From: Rhizodiscina lignyota
Lineage: Eukaryota > Ascomycota > Dothideomycetes > Aulographales > Rhizodiscinaceae
Length of the DNA stretch: 64,000 nucleotides
Assembly (NCBI GenBank): GCA_010015805.1
Contig: ML978132.1
Location: 248,001-312,000 of the forward strand
Direction: 5' to 3'
How positions within the stretch are numbered: the first letter of the stretch is position 1; each line of letters begins with the position of its first letter. The translations under genes and the position numbers were made by a program. Under the pieces are notes generated by a model. The model was not told the DNA's origin. It worked only from the letters and a program-made list of their open reading frames with translations, and ran no database searches. Below are positions 33,843 through 44,398 of the stretch, piece after piece.

Positions 33843-34841
33843 TCAGACCTTCTCGTCCTCCACTGAAATAACTCTATGAGAATCTTCCTCTGTCTTCACA
33901 GAGCATTCTTCTTGAAGACGATCAGCAGAATTGACCCCACCAATCTTGTCCTGCCGCCGTTGCGTGTAGTCGCCCGGTTTTGTACTTCCATCAGGAACAT
34001 GGAATCGCTTGTCGATTCGCGGTATTGTCAAGGCGCAGAGGGCGAAAATCTCCAACATGAAGTCGAATGCGTAAAAGCTCGCTTTCGAATCGAACCAGGC
34101 CGGGTCGGTGGCGGGTCGCGGAGGGCTCCAAGCTGTCCCAGCTTTGAATCCTGCAATCGTAATGCATAGGCACGTCGACAACGTGGCCATAATTAATTTG
34201 GTTCGCATGCTTCCGTGTCCAAAGTTCTCTTCCTTGTCCGACCGCGGGAGCAGCAAGACTGCAGCGACGTGGAAGAGCGGAAGGGTCGTGAAGACAAGAA
34301 GATATGTTATCGCAGCTAGCTGAACATCTCTGCAAATCATTCTGGTGTGCGTGTTCAGTGTGTAGACCGTGAGGACCACAGTTGTGATGACCATGGCAAG
34401 CGCAGCCGGGATAGAGAACCACAGTATCTTGTAGAGAATTCGTAGGACCGGGTTCCAGCCGATATGAGGTTGCTTTGCTCGTAGGATTCGCTGTGCTAAG
34501 AGCAGGTTGACGATGTAGACTATAAGAATACCGGCGTTGACAAAGATTTGAGCCGCAATCGCAAGCCGTACATTGTGCTGCCTGGTTGCCAATGCAATGC
34601 GGAGAACCAAAGTCGCTATTCTCGCCATGCAGAAGCCAAAGAGCAGTGCAGACAGCACGAATTTGTGGCCTCTCCGACGGTTTATTTGGAAAATCGTCAT
34701 GTTAGTTATTGCAAAGCATATGTAGAGAAATATGAAGACGGCGCAGATTGGAATGTCTGTGCCAATTGTTGGTGTGCCACCCGGCCCAGCCATAGGCAGA
34801 GGGTATGGAGGCCCTTGCATTGACTGTGAAGACTGTGACAT
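33843..34841 (-). CDS. seven-helix membrane protein, DUF3112 type
   Basis: Single exon, 332 residues. After a short Pro/Gly-rich N-terminus (PPYPLPMAGPGGTPTIGTDI) seven hydrophobic segments are visible, beginning with PICAVFIFLYICFAITNMTI and including ILIVYIVNLLLAQRIL, IPAALAMVITTVVLTVYTL and ITYLLVFTTLPLFHVAAVLL. The pattern FGFCMARIATLVLRIALA in helix 2 is typical of the fungal DUF3112 family, often labelled family C-like GPCR protein. A hydrophilic, charged C-tail of about 55 residues ends in an acidic run. Signalling function is unproven. It is transcribed divergently from a Zn2Cys6 gene across a 441-base shared upstream region, so common regulation is possible. Confidence 0.88.
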   Translation of the reverse strand: MSQSSQSMQGPPYPLPMAGPGGTPTIGTDIPICAVFIFLYICFAITNMTIFQINRRRGHKFVLSALLFGFCMARIATLVLRIALATRQHNVRLAIAAQIFVNAGILIVYIVNLLLAQRILRAKQPHIGWNPVLRILYKILWFSIPAALAMVITTVVLTVYTLNTHTRMICRDVQLAAITYLLVFTTLPLFHVAAVLLLPRSDKEENFGHGSMRTKLIMATLSTCLCITIAGFKAGTAWSPPRPATDPAWFDSKASFYAFDFMLEIFALCALTIPRIDKRFHVPDGSTKPGDYTQRRQDKIGGVNSADRLQEECSVKTEEDSHRVISVEDEKV

Positions 34842-35282
34842 TTTGAGATTGCAAGCTTGAAGAGTGAGCAGATGTATTCTGAATTTGATGTCGAAAGAGT
34901 GTTATCACAAGGGTCGTTGCAGACTAAAGGCTGGAACTTTTGGCGGTCCAGGCCTCTAAATACAAGGAGGAGACACTTCATTTTGGGCAATTGCTCCCTC
35001 AGCTAGGCTGTAGTTTAGCGTGGCAACCAAGTGTGAATGGTGAACGTTATGTTGTGAAAGCATGAGTCGCTATTGCTCCCAGCGGCTGAAAGTGCAAAAG
35101 CGGAGCCGCGGCGGACAAAGCGTTTGACCGAAACCTTCGACCGCGCCGAACCATCTCACGCCAACCACTTCAGCCTGACCTCGATACAGCCAAGCGATGG
35201 CGGAAATCCACTTCTGACCTGCATATCTCATCAATAACAACATGTGAAACATGCAATCGAATTGGACACAGCCTCCTTGACC
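34842..35282. promoter_or_regulatory. shared upstream region of divergent DUF3112 and Zn2Cys6 genes
   Basis: 441 bases between two divergent start codons. CGG-rich sequence at 35100-35115 contains CCGCGG, a pair of CGG half-sites that Zn2Cys6 proteins may use. No coding content was recognised. Autoregulation by the adjacent regulator is a guess. Confidence 0.35.
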
Positions 35283-37630
35283 ATGTCCGAGGATCTGGCG
35301 CAGAGGAGACTTCGCAAAGGGACCAAAAGTTGTACGGAATGTACGTGCGAGGGAAAGCCCGAACTCATCCGTGACTGATGTCCTATAACTCACGTGCCAT
35401 CAGGCAGACGCCGTAAAGTGCGTTGCACTTGGAGTTTCGACGACGCGAAATCCTGTAGAAGGTGTGAAGAGCGAGGGTCAGAATGTATTGCGCAGACGTT
35501 CAGTGCTCCGGCTGAATCCCGAAGATTGACTTCACGCGAGAAAATTCTCCAGCTGGAGTCCAAAGTTGCGAGTCTAAGCAAGACAGTGCGCAATATAGAG
35601 TTAAAACTTGGATCTCAGCCCACTCAGATACCCGATTCCCCTATCGTTCAGCTCCCATCAGTTTCAGAAGCAGATGATTTCGAGGAAGATTCCAGCTCTT
35701 CTGATGTTCTTGGCGAAGACAGACCTACCCTGCTGGGCTCCCTTTTCCAGAACGAATGGCTCAGTGTGGATACGCGTCGTCAGAATGAGCAGCTCACTGA
35801 GCGCAGATCAAAGGCATCGGCGCAGCTACTGGACACGGCAAGACAATCCTTGCAGAGATTGGTCCCCTCCAGAGAAGACGTAGTCACTATTGCTACTCAT
35901 GGGTTTGCGTCGAAATGGCTGGTGCTCCTCCATACGCTGTTTCCGCAGCCGTTCATTGTCAAGTCACAGCAGGACATGCTTGCCAGCTACGACAATATGC
36001 GCCAGCCAGACGTGGATGCTATGTTGTTGGCTGCCTGGTTATTGGCGCTCGCCTTGACGGCGGCGCAAGTCCCACAAGAGCAGGGAAGCCCAGGAGCGCA
36101 ACTCGCTGGGTCCCAAAGAGCTTCAAATTTTGCACGCTCGGTGGCCATGGTAGTTGAGAAGATGATTCTGTCCCATGAAAGGCTGATTGGGACCATTCAG
36201 GGGTTGGGTTTGGCACTGCTGTGTGGTCGGCTGTAAGTCACTCTTTCTAACACTCTCTTAGTGCCGTATATTGTCAAGAATAGCTTTAGTATCTCATGGA
36301 TCGTTTATTGTATTATATCAACGCGTAGTAATCGTAATGCTGCTTCCATTTTGATCGAATATCACCATCGAACCCGGCTAACAGCCGCTACAGACAAATA
36401 TTCCAGGGTAACTTTCAAAAGGGGTGGCTGCAGCTGAGACGGGCTATTGCGATTGCGGAACTTTTGGGCCTTCCTCAGATATTCCAAGCGGTGCAAATCC
36501 ATGCGGCGAACGGAGGATACGACGATGAATCAAAGCTCCAGAAAGCTCAGCTGTGGGAATCGATCTGCGCACTTGATAGGATATCCGGGACTATTCTCAA
36601 CCTTCCAACAGGCACGAAGCGATATCAGCATGTGAAAGCTGAGCCTCTAGTTATCGACGGAGTCGTTCAACCTCGAGCGTATCTTTACAAGTTAGCGAAT
36701 ATCGCAGTCAAAACCCGATACGTCGACGATATGAACACACCCCAATCGTGCTCCGCAGAGCTTTACTCTTCCGTCTTAGACCTCGACAGGGAGCTTAGAA
36801 ACCTGACGTCTCAGGTACCGAAGTCTTGGTGGGCTGAAGACGTGCACGTAGAAGCCCGCCATATAATCGCCTTCTGGCAGCAATACGTCACAATGAGGGT
36901 GCACTTACCCTTCGCATTGCATCGAGATCCTGGTGAAGAATATCTCTATAGCCGTATAAGCGGAATCGACGCATGCCGATCGGTGGTGAAGCGATATCAA
37001 CATCTCCGCCGCACTCTCCCGTCTACTTTCTTTCTCGGACGCTTTTTGGACTTGCAAGTATTCACCGCAACCGTGGTCCTCCTTCTCGCCTTGCATAGTA
37101 CACCATCTCCGAGTCGCTTAAACATGCAGGCTGACAAAGCCGAAATCGAGAGCCTCGTCGCCCAAATCATCGAGCTTATGGACGAGAAGTCTCACGACGT
37201 TGGTGCCAATTTCGCTCGACATGGCGTTGTCACCATTCGGTCTTTGATTAAACTACTCCGACAAGATGAAAACACTGCTAACCCAGAAGAACTGACGCTG
37301 AAAGTTCCGCTTCTCGGGCAACTTCACGTTCGTCGAAACGTCAGGATCGAGAAGGAGCGCCAAGTCCAAATAATGCGGGCTTCAGAGATTCCACCGGAAC
37401 CAGGTTCATGGAAGAGCAACAACACTGTGCCTCAAGCCAATCCACTGGCATTGGCAGCGAGCACAAATCCTGCTTCGCAGGTACAGCAAGGATTGCCTAA
37501 TTTGCCTTGGGATCCCTTTTCGTGGTCAATAGAGAATAACCATGATGACATATTCCAAGATGCTCTCATGGGTGATAACTTTGACGATTTGGGCATGTTT
37601 GAAGTTGATATGGGCGGATTTATCACGTAG
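35283..37630 (+). CDS. Zn2Cys6 transcription factor
   Basis: Three exons inferred: 35283-35340, 35404-36232 and 36394-37630, giving 707 residues. Splicing of intron 1 assembles the zinc cluster CTECRRRKVRCTWSFDDAKS followed by CRRCEERGSEC (spacing 2-6-9-2-6), at residues 18-47; neither exon alone contains it. A coiled-coil linker follows (KILQLESKVASLSKTVRNIE), the usual dimer element. The regulator middle-homology region spans roughly residues 150-420, including FQGNFQKGWLQLRRAIAIAE and LWESICALDRISGTILNLPT. Intron 2 is long (161 nt). The C-terminus is Asp-rich and may activate transcription. It could control the NCS1/hydrolase/cupin set to its right, but two other genes lie between. Confidence 0.92.
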
Positions 37631-38038
37631 TGATTGAGAATAGTAGTTTTGTTATGTGCCATTAGTGTAACATCGTAGCCATTCTAAATTCGAGCTGTTA
37701 GGCACATCGAACTGCTATGATGTATGCCTCCTTCAATCAATAGAGATTGCAGGGCTCGAAGCTGTACACTTTTGCCAAAGAATTAGCTAAAGTATAGCAT
37801 ATCAAGTTTTCAGAGACGGTCTCGCTTGCGCAGAAAAGCAAAGCTCGCCTGCGCTACGGGATATTCCTCCAATTGTTGTAAAGCTCATTACGGTACTCCC
37901 TGATCCCGTCACTGCCGCTCATGCTCTCGGTGACGTATTAGTTCAAATCTCCCACCTACTACCCCCACCCAGGGACAGATAGAGTTCGACAAAGGTGTTT
38001 CAGTAACGCTAGAAATCACGGAATGGCTCGGAGTTCGT
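37631..38038. other. intergenic spacer with a stray satellite copy
   Basis: 408 bases. At about 37790-37850 the run AAGTTTTCAGAGACGGTCTC followed by GCTTGCGC resembles the satellite unit of the 27-29 kb array, suggesting a single dispersed copy. Otherwise nothing is recognised. Confidence 0.4.
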
Positions 38039-38900
38039 TCACAACGGCAGAATTTGTATTTCTGATGCAGGATTGGGATTCGATTCGAGAAGATCCATAA
38101 TCAGCGGCCTGGGCTCCGGTGGAGGGATTATGTCGCTGATTTGAACCAATATGGAACCAATATTACCACGGGACTGCCCACGCAGGATTCGAGCTAAGAC
38201 TCTGACTAGAGCTTGAGTGAACGTGAGTCCTTCTCCCGCTGTTTCCTGAGTCGTGCCACAAGCGGCTAGCATCTGCACTCTGCGGCCGAAGTTACGCGGG
38301 TGGAATGCATCGAAAGCGCGGAGGAGATCTCGTGGCGCAAATCCCGAGTAGCAACAGTCCATTATGAAAAGTGTATCGCAGGACGCTTCTTGTAGTAATG
38401 GAGTGGCAAGTGCATCAAAATCCACGATACTGGGTCGAACGTCAGGATCCTGTCTGGCAAACTGGTCAGCATTTGGCATACAGCTTCTCATTTGCGGTAC
38501 TTACGACTCCAAGACCAACCTCCCATGCCGAAGACGGCCATGACCAACGTAATACAGGACAAATAAAAACTGCGGTTGCTGCATGAACTCATAGACGTAT
38601 CGCCTTAGCTGAGGCGAGAACAAGAGTCTGGGGCTGGAACGTCGTCGTGTGGTAGAGAGATCCACAATAGCCAGCGTCGTGATTGAATTCTTCGGTGACC
38701 ATGTGGAACATGTCCGTAACATCCTTATCGTCTCCCCCAAAAGAGTCCTGCCAGCATACGAGAAGCCAGAAAATTGGCTGATTCGATATGGATGTCAAGT
38801 TGATGTCCTCCGATGGTGGTCCATACTCCGATGGAAACGATGATGGGCCATATGAAGGTTGAAATTGTGGTGCACCATATGGAAGGGGCGGGAAACGCAT
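38039..38900 (-). pseudogene. caspase-like (metacaspase-related) gene, frame broken
   Basis: From the ATG at 38900 the protein begins with a Pro/Tyr-rich prodomain (MRFPPLPYGAPQFQPSYGPS), as in type I metacaspases. It continues with FWLLVCWQDSFGGDDKDVTD, the first strand of a caspase-like fold. The catalytic His lies in FLFVLYYVGHGRLRHG and the catalytic Cys in CDTLFIMDCCYSGFAPRD. One intron (38454-38504, GTAAGT donor) lies between these two motifs. The frame changes once near 38.61 kb, upstream of the His motif, with no splice site to explain it, so the gene is broken or the assembly has an error there. The family includes fungal cell-death proteases and effector domains of immune-like NLR systems. 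Total span about 270 residues, small for a metacaspase. Confidence 0.72.
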
Positions 38901-39314
38901 GATGGGGCATATAAATAAGAGGCTGCCTAAGAGGCTGCCGAAGACGACCAAAATGGAGAAGGCTTTGGGAAGAACATACGCAGTGAACAAGAATTTATAA
39001 GGGAACAACAGTCATACATGAGCGTAAAGTCGAACCTTCTGGTGCAGTTGTCACAACGGAAACATCGCACAAGCGCTTAATGGCGCTTTTGCTGCTGCCA
39101 AATAAAGGAAGCCATGAGAGCTGAGGATGCTGTGTTACCATAATGAAAGCTGGAATGATCAACTGACCGTGAGTCGTGGCTGAGAGCTTAGGTGCAAGAG
39201 TGGAAAGGCAAGTTTTCGATGTACGATAGCGCTTGTGCAACTTTGGCTATCAAAGTAATTGTAATCATATCATGAAATTTGAAAATGACCTCGATCAATA
39301 CAGGGTAGTCGTTC
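38901..39314. other. intergenic spacer
   Basis: 414 bases between the caspase-like gene start and the permease stop. A frame of about 80 codons on the minus strand at 38995-39240 has no recognisable content. No RNA gene or repeat seen. Confidence 0.45.
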
Positions 39315-40892
39315 CTAGCGGCCGAAATATTTAAGCTCCAGATATCTGGCCGGGACGTAGCTCAACGCTGTCACCACAAAAGTGAACTCGTTGCCCACGT
39401 CGCCTCCAAACTCTCCAATCACCTTCGCAAGAGGTCCGACATACCAGGTCTCATCCATGCCCATGCACCATGCGATCACGCCCAGTCCAAATGCAGCAGC
39501 TGCGCCGATTCCAAGAGGCAGCCTCGCTGGATCATTCCAGCCTTCAAGATCGTAGTTCTCGAACTTGCCCTTGCGGAAGATGTAGTGTTCCTCAAACAGA
39601 ATGATCGCGTAGCTCGTGCACCAGTAACCCAACAGACTCAAGAAGTCTTGCAGGTATGTGTTCAGCTTTTCACGGCCTCCCAGTGCCAACGCTAAGATGC
39701 AGGCGAAGCAGAAGATTGTCCAAATGAATCGAGGGATGCGAGCAAAAGGTCGGGAGAACTGCTGGAACGAGATCGCGGCGCTGTATATGCTGATGACGTT
39801 GACGTTGATGCCGGAGAGCACGAGGAGAGTGAGGAGGAACTTGGCGAAGCCGCGAGGGTACAGCATGTCTTGGATAAGATAGCCGATACCCTCATTGTTG
39901 TAAGCGTCTGCCCAATCGGCTCTGTTGTTCAGAGCGGAGGCCACGACGCAACCCGCGACCATGCCGATTGACGTGGGAATGGCAATGCCGAAGGTCGTCA
40001 TAAAGAAAACCTTGACGCGGCTAACGTTGGCTGGATAATGGACATAGTAATCAGAAGCCATTGTGCACCAGGAGGCACTGGAGCCATAGACAATGGCCAA
40101 CAAAGTCAGAACTGTTCCGGACAGCGTAGCTCCAGTGACAGAGGCGGGAGTGGTGTTATCCGCGTATTTTCCGGTCTCGCCATAAAAGATCAGGAAAATG
40201 ACGAAGAAAATGAACCAGGCATATCGTTCGTAGATCAGGATGGCATTTAGGCCCACAAAGGAGATGAAGAGCGCCACTACCGCGAGGATGATGATGCCCA
40301 CAACTAGGGAGACGTGCCCATCGGCCACAGCAGTCAGAGCTAAGCCACCAGTGATGCAGGACACAGCAGCCCAGCCCATTTGCTGGACGCTGTTAAGAAG
40401 AGCCACCACCTTGTTTGGCCACCATCCAAAGCTGTACCGGCTAACGCTGATTTGTCGTAAACCTGTCGCCGCTCCGAAGGTCGCGCAGTATCCAGTGAGT
40501 GCACCGCCGAGAAGGGAAGCAAATATAGTGATGACGATAGACTGCTTCAAGCTGAGGCCGAACTCCCAGCCGAGGAATCCAGTAGCAAAGCATGAAGTGT
40601 TCATCGTGCCGCTGGCCCACAGCAATGCCATGCTGAGCTGTTGGTGCCACGGAACTGGTCCCTTGTCCTCGGCACGTTTGCGATCAATGGCTTCGGACTC
40701 AATACCGAGTTTGGTGTCCAGCCGCGATTCGAATTGACGAAGCCGTGATAGAATGCCATGGTCCTGGTGAACGACAGTGTTGTTGTATAGGATCGGCTCC
40801 GGGCCATCCTCCTCCCTGGAATCAACATCGACTCCCTTCTTGTCGTGGAAGTAGTCCGGCAGACCATTGCCTCGCTCTGGGTCGTATGCCAT
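39315..40892 (-). CDS. NCS1-family purine-cytosine permease
   Basis: Single exon, 525 residues from the ATG at 40892 (MAYDPERGNGLPDYFHDKKG); 29 more codons are open upstream but read as leader. The cytosolic N-terminus ends in QFESRLDTKLGIESEAIDRK, the usual lead-in of Fcy2-like transporters. About 12 helices follow, with NTSCFATGFLGWEFGLSLKQ, GLRQISVSRYSFGWWPNKVV (the NCS1 signature region) and GSSASWCTMASDYYVHYP in helices 1, 3 and 8. Role: proton-coupled uptake of cytosine, purines or similar heterocycles at the plasma membrane. Many fungal members sit in gene clusters and import vitamins or aromatic heterocycles instead. It diverges from the alpha/beta hydrolase gene over 1.3 kb. Confidence 0.94.
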   Translation of the reverse strand: MAYDPERGNGLPDYFHDKKGVDVDSREEDGPEPILYNNTVVHQDHGILSRLRQFESRLDTKLGIESEAIDRKRAEDKGPVPWHQQLSMALLWASGTMNTSCFATGFLGWEFGLSLKQSIVITIFASLLGGALTGYCATFGAATGLRQISVSRYSFGWWPNKVVALLNSVQQMGWAAVSCITGGLALTAVADGHVSLVVGIIILAVVALFISFVGLNAILIYERYAWFIFFVIFLIFYGETGKYADNTTPASVTGATLSGTVLTLLAIVYGSSASWCTMASDYYVHYPANVSRVKVFFMTTFGIAIPTSIGMVAGCVVASALNNRADWADAYNNEGIGYLIQDMLYPRGFAKFLLTLLVLSGINVNVISIYSAAISFQQFSRPFARIPRFIWTIFCFACILALALGGREKLNTYLQDFLSLLGYWCTSYAIILFEEHYIFRKGKFENYDLEGWNDPARLPLGIGAAAAFGLGVIAWCMGMDETWYVGPLAKVIGEFGGDVGNEFTFVVTALSYVPARYLELKYFGR

Positions 40893-42156
40893 TTTGCAGC
40901 GCTTGAAAGAGCAGCAACAGATGGATGGACATGTCGCGTGCTGACGCGGGGAACTTAAGAGCTCGATAGACGACGGCAAAAGGAAGAGCGTGGCAAGGGA
41001 CGCTTATCTACAGGACCTAGCGAACGTCTGGAACCATTTCCGAATGTCCATTGTGGGTGGCTTGGTAGGCATGGAGCTGCCCATTTGGTGCCCTTTGCCG
41101 GGCGATCGTGTGCTTCTAGACTAGCAATGGAAGGTGAGGTATGATGCATTATGTCGGCCTTCCCGTTGTTACATCTCCCGCCGACCATTCAAGGCCAGTT
41201 CTGACAGGCGCAGGCTAGCTGAAGATGGTAAGAGCGCATACAAGCAAAATTTCAAGCTCAGGACGGGCCGCTAGCCTCAAAGCTTGGTTGGTGGCGGTGG
41301 TGGCTGCTCGGTGGCCATTCCAGGAACCGGAGAAGCGCTTATCGGCCCTATCGAAGGCCCGACTGGAACCTCGGAGGTGACCAAAAAGTTGAGCCGTCAT
41401 TTTATAAAGGCGTCAAACTGCGCAAACAATTGAATTATTCTGCCGAAAATAAGCACAATGCACAATATCTGTGGCCCAGACAAATGCCCTCCGAAGTATA
41501 TTGATTCAAACTTTCTCGGCTTCTCTTTCTTATCTTGGAGAGCGGACTGGCCTGTCGTGGGGTGACTTGGTCGTACACTTCGTATCGCAATCGACTTTTA
41601 TGTCTCCACGCAGCCAGCATCGAGCTCGAGCTTCTCCGCTAAACTCTTCGTGGGCGTTGCTCGTATAGGAATTCCGGACTCCTCCCCGTCGCTCCAAGTT
41701 TTCTTGTCACCCAAAGCAACATACAAAACAACGACATTCCCATCGCTGCGCCCTCTTGTAACCGCACCTGTCAATGATTCGCCATAAGAATGGAGAGATC
41801 ACTGGCTTGCGCCGTTGCTTCACGCCGAATTCGACTCGCGTCTCTGAGCGATGATTAAAGGGCGTATCTTTCGCTGGATCCGGGGTAATGGTCTCCATGC
41901 CATCATAAACTCTCCAGTTCCGGCCCAAGGCTTTAACAGAGCATCCAATAATAGCAATGTGTTCCTGAAATCGATGGGTTTGTATTGCATAATGCGAAAG
42001 TCACTCCGTAGTCTCGTCATTGGAGAATTATCTCCGGTTTTTCTTAAGTCACAGCGATGGCACTTGCTGAGATTCATAAAGCAGCTTATCCAACCCATCT
42101 AGTGTTTCCTGTCCACTTTTAAGCAAGACCTCGCAAAACTCAACCCAAACATTATC
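40893..42156. other. intergenic region between divergent permease and hydrolase genes
   Basis: 1.26 kb without a supported gene; frames of 60-90 codons occur on both strands and overlap. It should contain both promoters. No repeat or RNA gene recognised. Confidence 0.45.
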
Positions 42157-43005
42157 ATGCAGCCCATTGTTGCGGAGAACGTTCTGATTACGGGAAGCCG
42201 GATCACTTATGGCATATATGGCGACGGTGAGCCAGTTGTACTGCTGCATGGAACCCCCTCTTCGTCCCTCATCTGGCGGAATGTCGTCCCACACTTAGTT
42301 ACAGCCGGCTATAAGGTTCACGTTTTTGATCTGCTTGGATACGGGCTTTCGGAGCGACCATGGGATCCATCCGTCGATACCTCCATCTCCGGTCAGGTTC
42401 CCATTCTCGAAGGCCTTCTTGCACACTGGGGCTTGGCCACAACTCATATTGTAGCTCACGACATTGGTGGCGGCATTGCTCAACGCTTCGCAATTTTCTC
42501 ACCAGATCGGGTGCGCTCGCTGACACTTATCGACGTAGTCAGCTTCGACAGCTATCCCTCGAAGCGCACGAAACAGCAGATGCAGGAGGGGCTTGAATCT
42601 CAGATCAGAGCGAAGGACGAGGACCACCGAGCGCATTTTAGGGAATGGCTACTATCCACAGTCCAGGACCAGCAGAAGCTCGCCGCGACCAGTCTGGATA
42701 CCTTCATGAATTATATCAGCGGACCCATTGGTCAGGCCAGTTTATTCCAACACCAGGTCCGTCATTACGATCCGAAACATACGATGGAGATAGCAGACCG
42801 TATGCATGAGTTGGGTCAACTGCCTGTCAAATTGATCTGGGGTGCGGACGATGCCTGGCAGGTTGTTGATTGGGCGCATAAGCTGAACCGGACGATTCCT
42901 TGCTCGGAGCTGGATATTTTAGAAAATTGTGGGCATTTCTCGCCGGAAGATCAACCTGAGAGGCTCTCTCAACTTCTCGTGTCATTTCTAAAGCAGCATT
43001 CATGA
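42157..43005 (+). CDS. alpha/beta hydrolase with Asp nucleophile (haloalkane dehalogenase/epoxide hydrolase-like)
   Basis: Single exon, 282 residues. The oxyanion motif HGTPSSSLIWRNVVPHL (near residue 31) is the one found in haloalkane dehalogenases. The nucleophile elbow is HIVAHDIGGGIAQRF, with Asp where lipases have Ser. The likely acid is in IWGADDAWQVVDWAHKL and the base His in LDILENCGHFSPEDQPERL. This catalytic set forms a covalent ester intermediate in dehalogenases and epoxide hydrolases. The cap domain lies at about residues 130-215. The protein lacks a signal peptide, so cytosolic action is expected. It is convergent with the DUF3237 gene 103 bases away. True substrate unknown; fluoroacetate-type or epoxide substrates are alternatives. 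Confidence 0.9.
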   Translation: MQPIVAENVLITGSRITYGIYGDGEPVVLLHGTPSSSLIWRNVVPHLVTAGYKVHVFDLLGYGLSERPWDPSVDTSISGQVPILEGLLAHWGLATTHIVAHDIGGGIAQRFAIFSPDRVRSLTLIDVVSFDSYPSKRTKQQMQEGLESQIRAKDEDHRAHFREWLLSTVQDQQKLAATSLDTFMNYISGPIGQASLFQHQVRHYDPKHTMEIADRMHELGQLPVKLIWGADDAWQVVDWAHKLNRTIPCSELDILENCGHFSPEDQPERLSQLLVSFLKQHS

Positions 43006-43108
43006 TGCATTGAACTGTCAAATACAGGGAACTCTTTTATGATCGCTTTCATATGTAACGAACTGTTAGGCGAGTGAGTTTTCAGCTGCAGTGCTGTTGG
43101 CCGCCTGA

Positions 43109-43813
43109 TCAAGGAAATTCATCTCCAATCACCACGCTCGTGTTTGTGGCAAAGACCTTACTGATTTTCATTCCCACATAGAACTCGTTTGCGTTTGGGC
43201 TGTCGCTAACCGTTTCGCTTGCAACGAATATGCTATTCTGCAGGTTCGCATATTTCTCACTTCCGCCGCGGAAGGTGGGGACCCACACTGTGATACTGTT
43301 AAGGAGATGAAGGTAGAATTTCACTCTTTTTCTTACCAGAATATACTGCACCATAAGGAATCGCAAGGCCCTTCGTCTTGTTCGTTGCCACGATGGATGC
43401 GAGCGTAGCATCTGGATATTGGATACCTGACGCCTGCATCTGGAACGGAACAGAGCCGTCATCTGGGATGACAATTCCACTCAGACCGGGTCGTGAAATA
43501 CCATCCGACGGGTCGATGGTCAGATAATCTTCGCCATGGAGGAACGTCGCGGTGAAGCTTGGCTGAAAGCCGGGCTCCGATCGCAATGTCGCAGTTGTCA
43601 CCTGTCCAAGGCCCAGCGATCCACCTGTGCTCAGATTGCCGAGATCTTCCTGTTTACAACAGTTAGGCCGCTGACGACTTAATGAGGGTGGCACATACGA
43701 CAACTCGAACGGTGGCCTAGATTATGTCAATAAGTTGTGCGTATGCGACGAACATATGTTGGCTGGCTTACGTTCCAGAAGAGAGCGGGTAGAAGGTAGT
43801 TGAAAGAATGCAT
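43109..43813 (-). CDS. DUF3237-family protein
   Basis: Four exons inferred: 43813-43772, 43716-43699, 43649-43337 and 43287-43109, giving 183 residues. Exon 2 is only 18 nt (ATVRVV) but its splice sites are good, and dropping it would break the usual first strand. Family landmarks are EPGFQPSFTATFLHGEDYLT, IQYPDATLASIVATN and RGGSEKYANLQNSIFVAS. For the last intron the acceptor at 43288 restores VWVPTF; a nearer upstream AG would shift the frame. DUF3237 proteins are single beta-barrel proteins of unknown function found in bacteria and fungi, often beside catabolic genes. Diverges from the SMP-30-like gene. Confidence 0.85.
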
Positions 43814-44398
43814 CTTAGGATCAAGAATCTCATTCACTTTGAGGAGCACCTGACCATTTCATTCCATCGCTGTTTTTATATTGTCTTGATCTCGGGTTTC
43901 TTCGATACTACTGACGCCATAGTGCCCATCACACTGCTCAGCCGTCTTGGAAAGAGCGCCCAGGTTACACTCATGCGCTTACATTCCTCCGTCGTCAGCA
44001 TGGACGTCATGCTATAAATGTGAATGTATGTTTGAGGACTAGTGGTTGTGTGATACAGCGATATCCGACACTTCGGCAGACTCGGGTTCGGGTTCGCGCA
44101 GAGACCCGGCGACATATTCAGACTATGATCGCGCTTTTCTTCAATGACAAACCTCTGCTAACAAAGATCGTCATAATTTGTCAGTTAAAATCACAATATA
44201 CTGTTTATGCGTAAGCAAATTTGGCGGAAATGAGCGTGCAGCCGGACATCGAGATGCTCCGCACATCGTGGTCGGAGTTCTGGGGGAGTAAAAGGTGGAT
44301 AACAATAGAACATATCACGAAACCTCCCACGAAAGTGAGGAACAACTCACACTTAATTGACATTGATGTTTTCTCGGGCTTCTTTTAATCACTGCAGG
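43814..44398. promoter_or_regulatory. shared upstream region of DUF3237 and SMP-30-like genes
   Basis: 585 bases between divergent starts. The tandem word TCGGGTTCGGGTTCG lies near 44083-44097. Other frames are short and unconvincing. Divergent arrangement within a set of alternating metabolic genes suggests joint control, which is inference. Confidence 0.35.
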
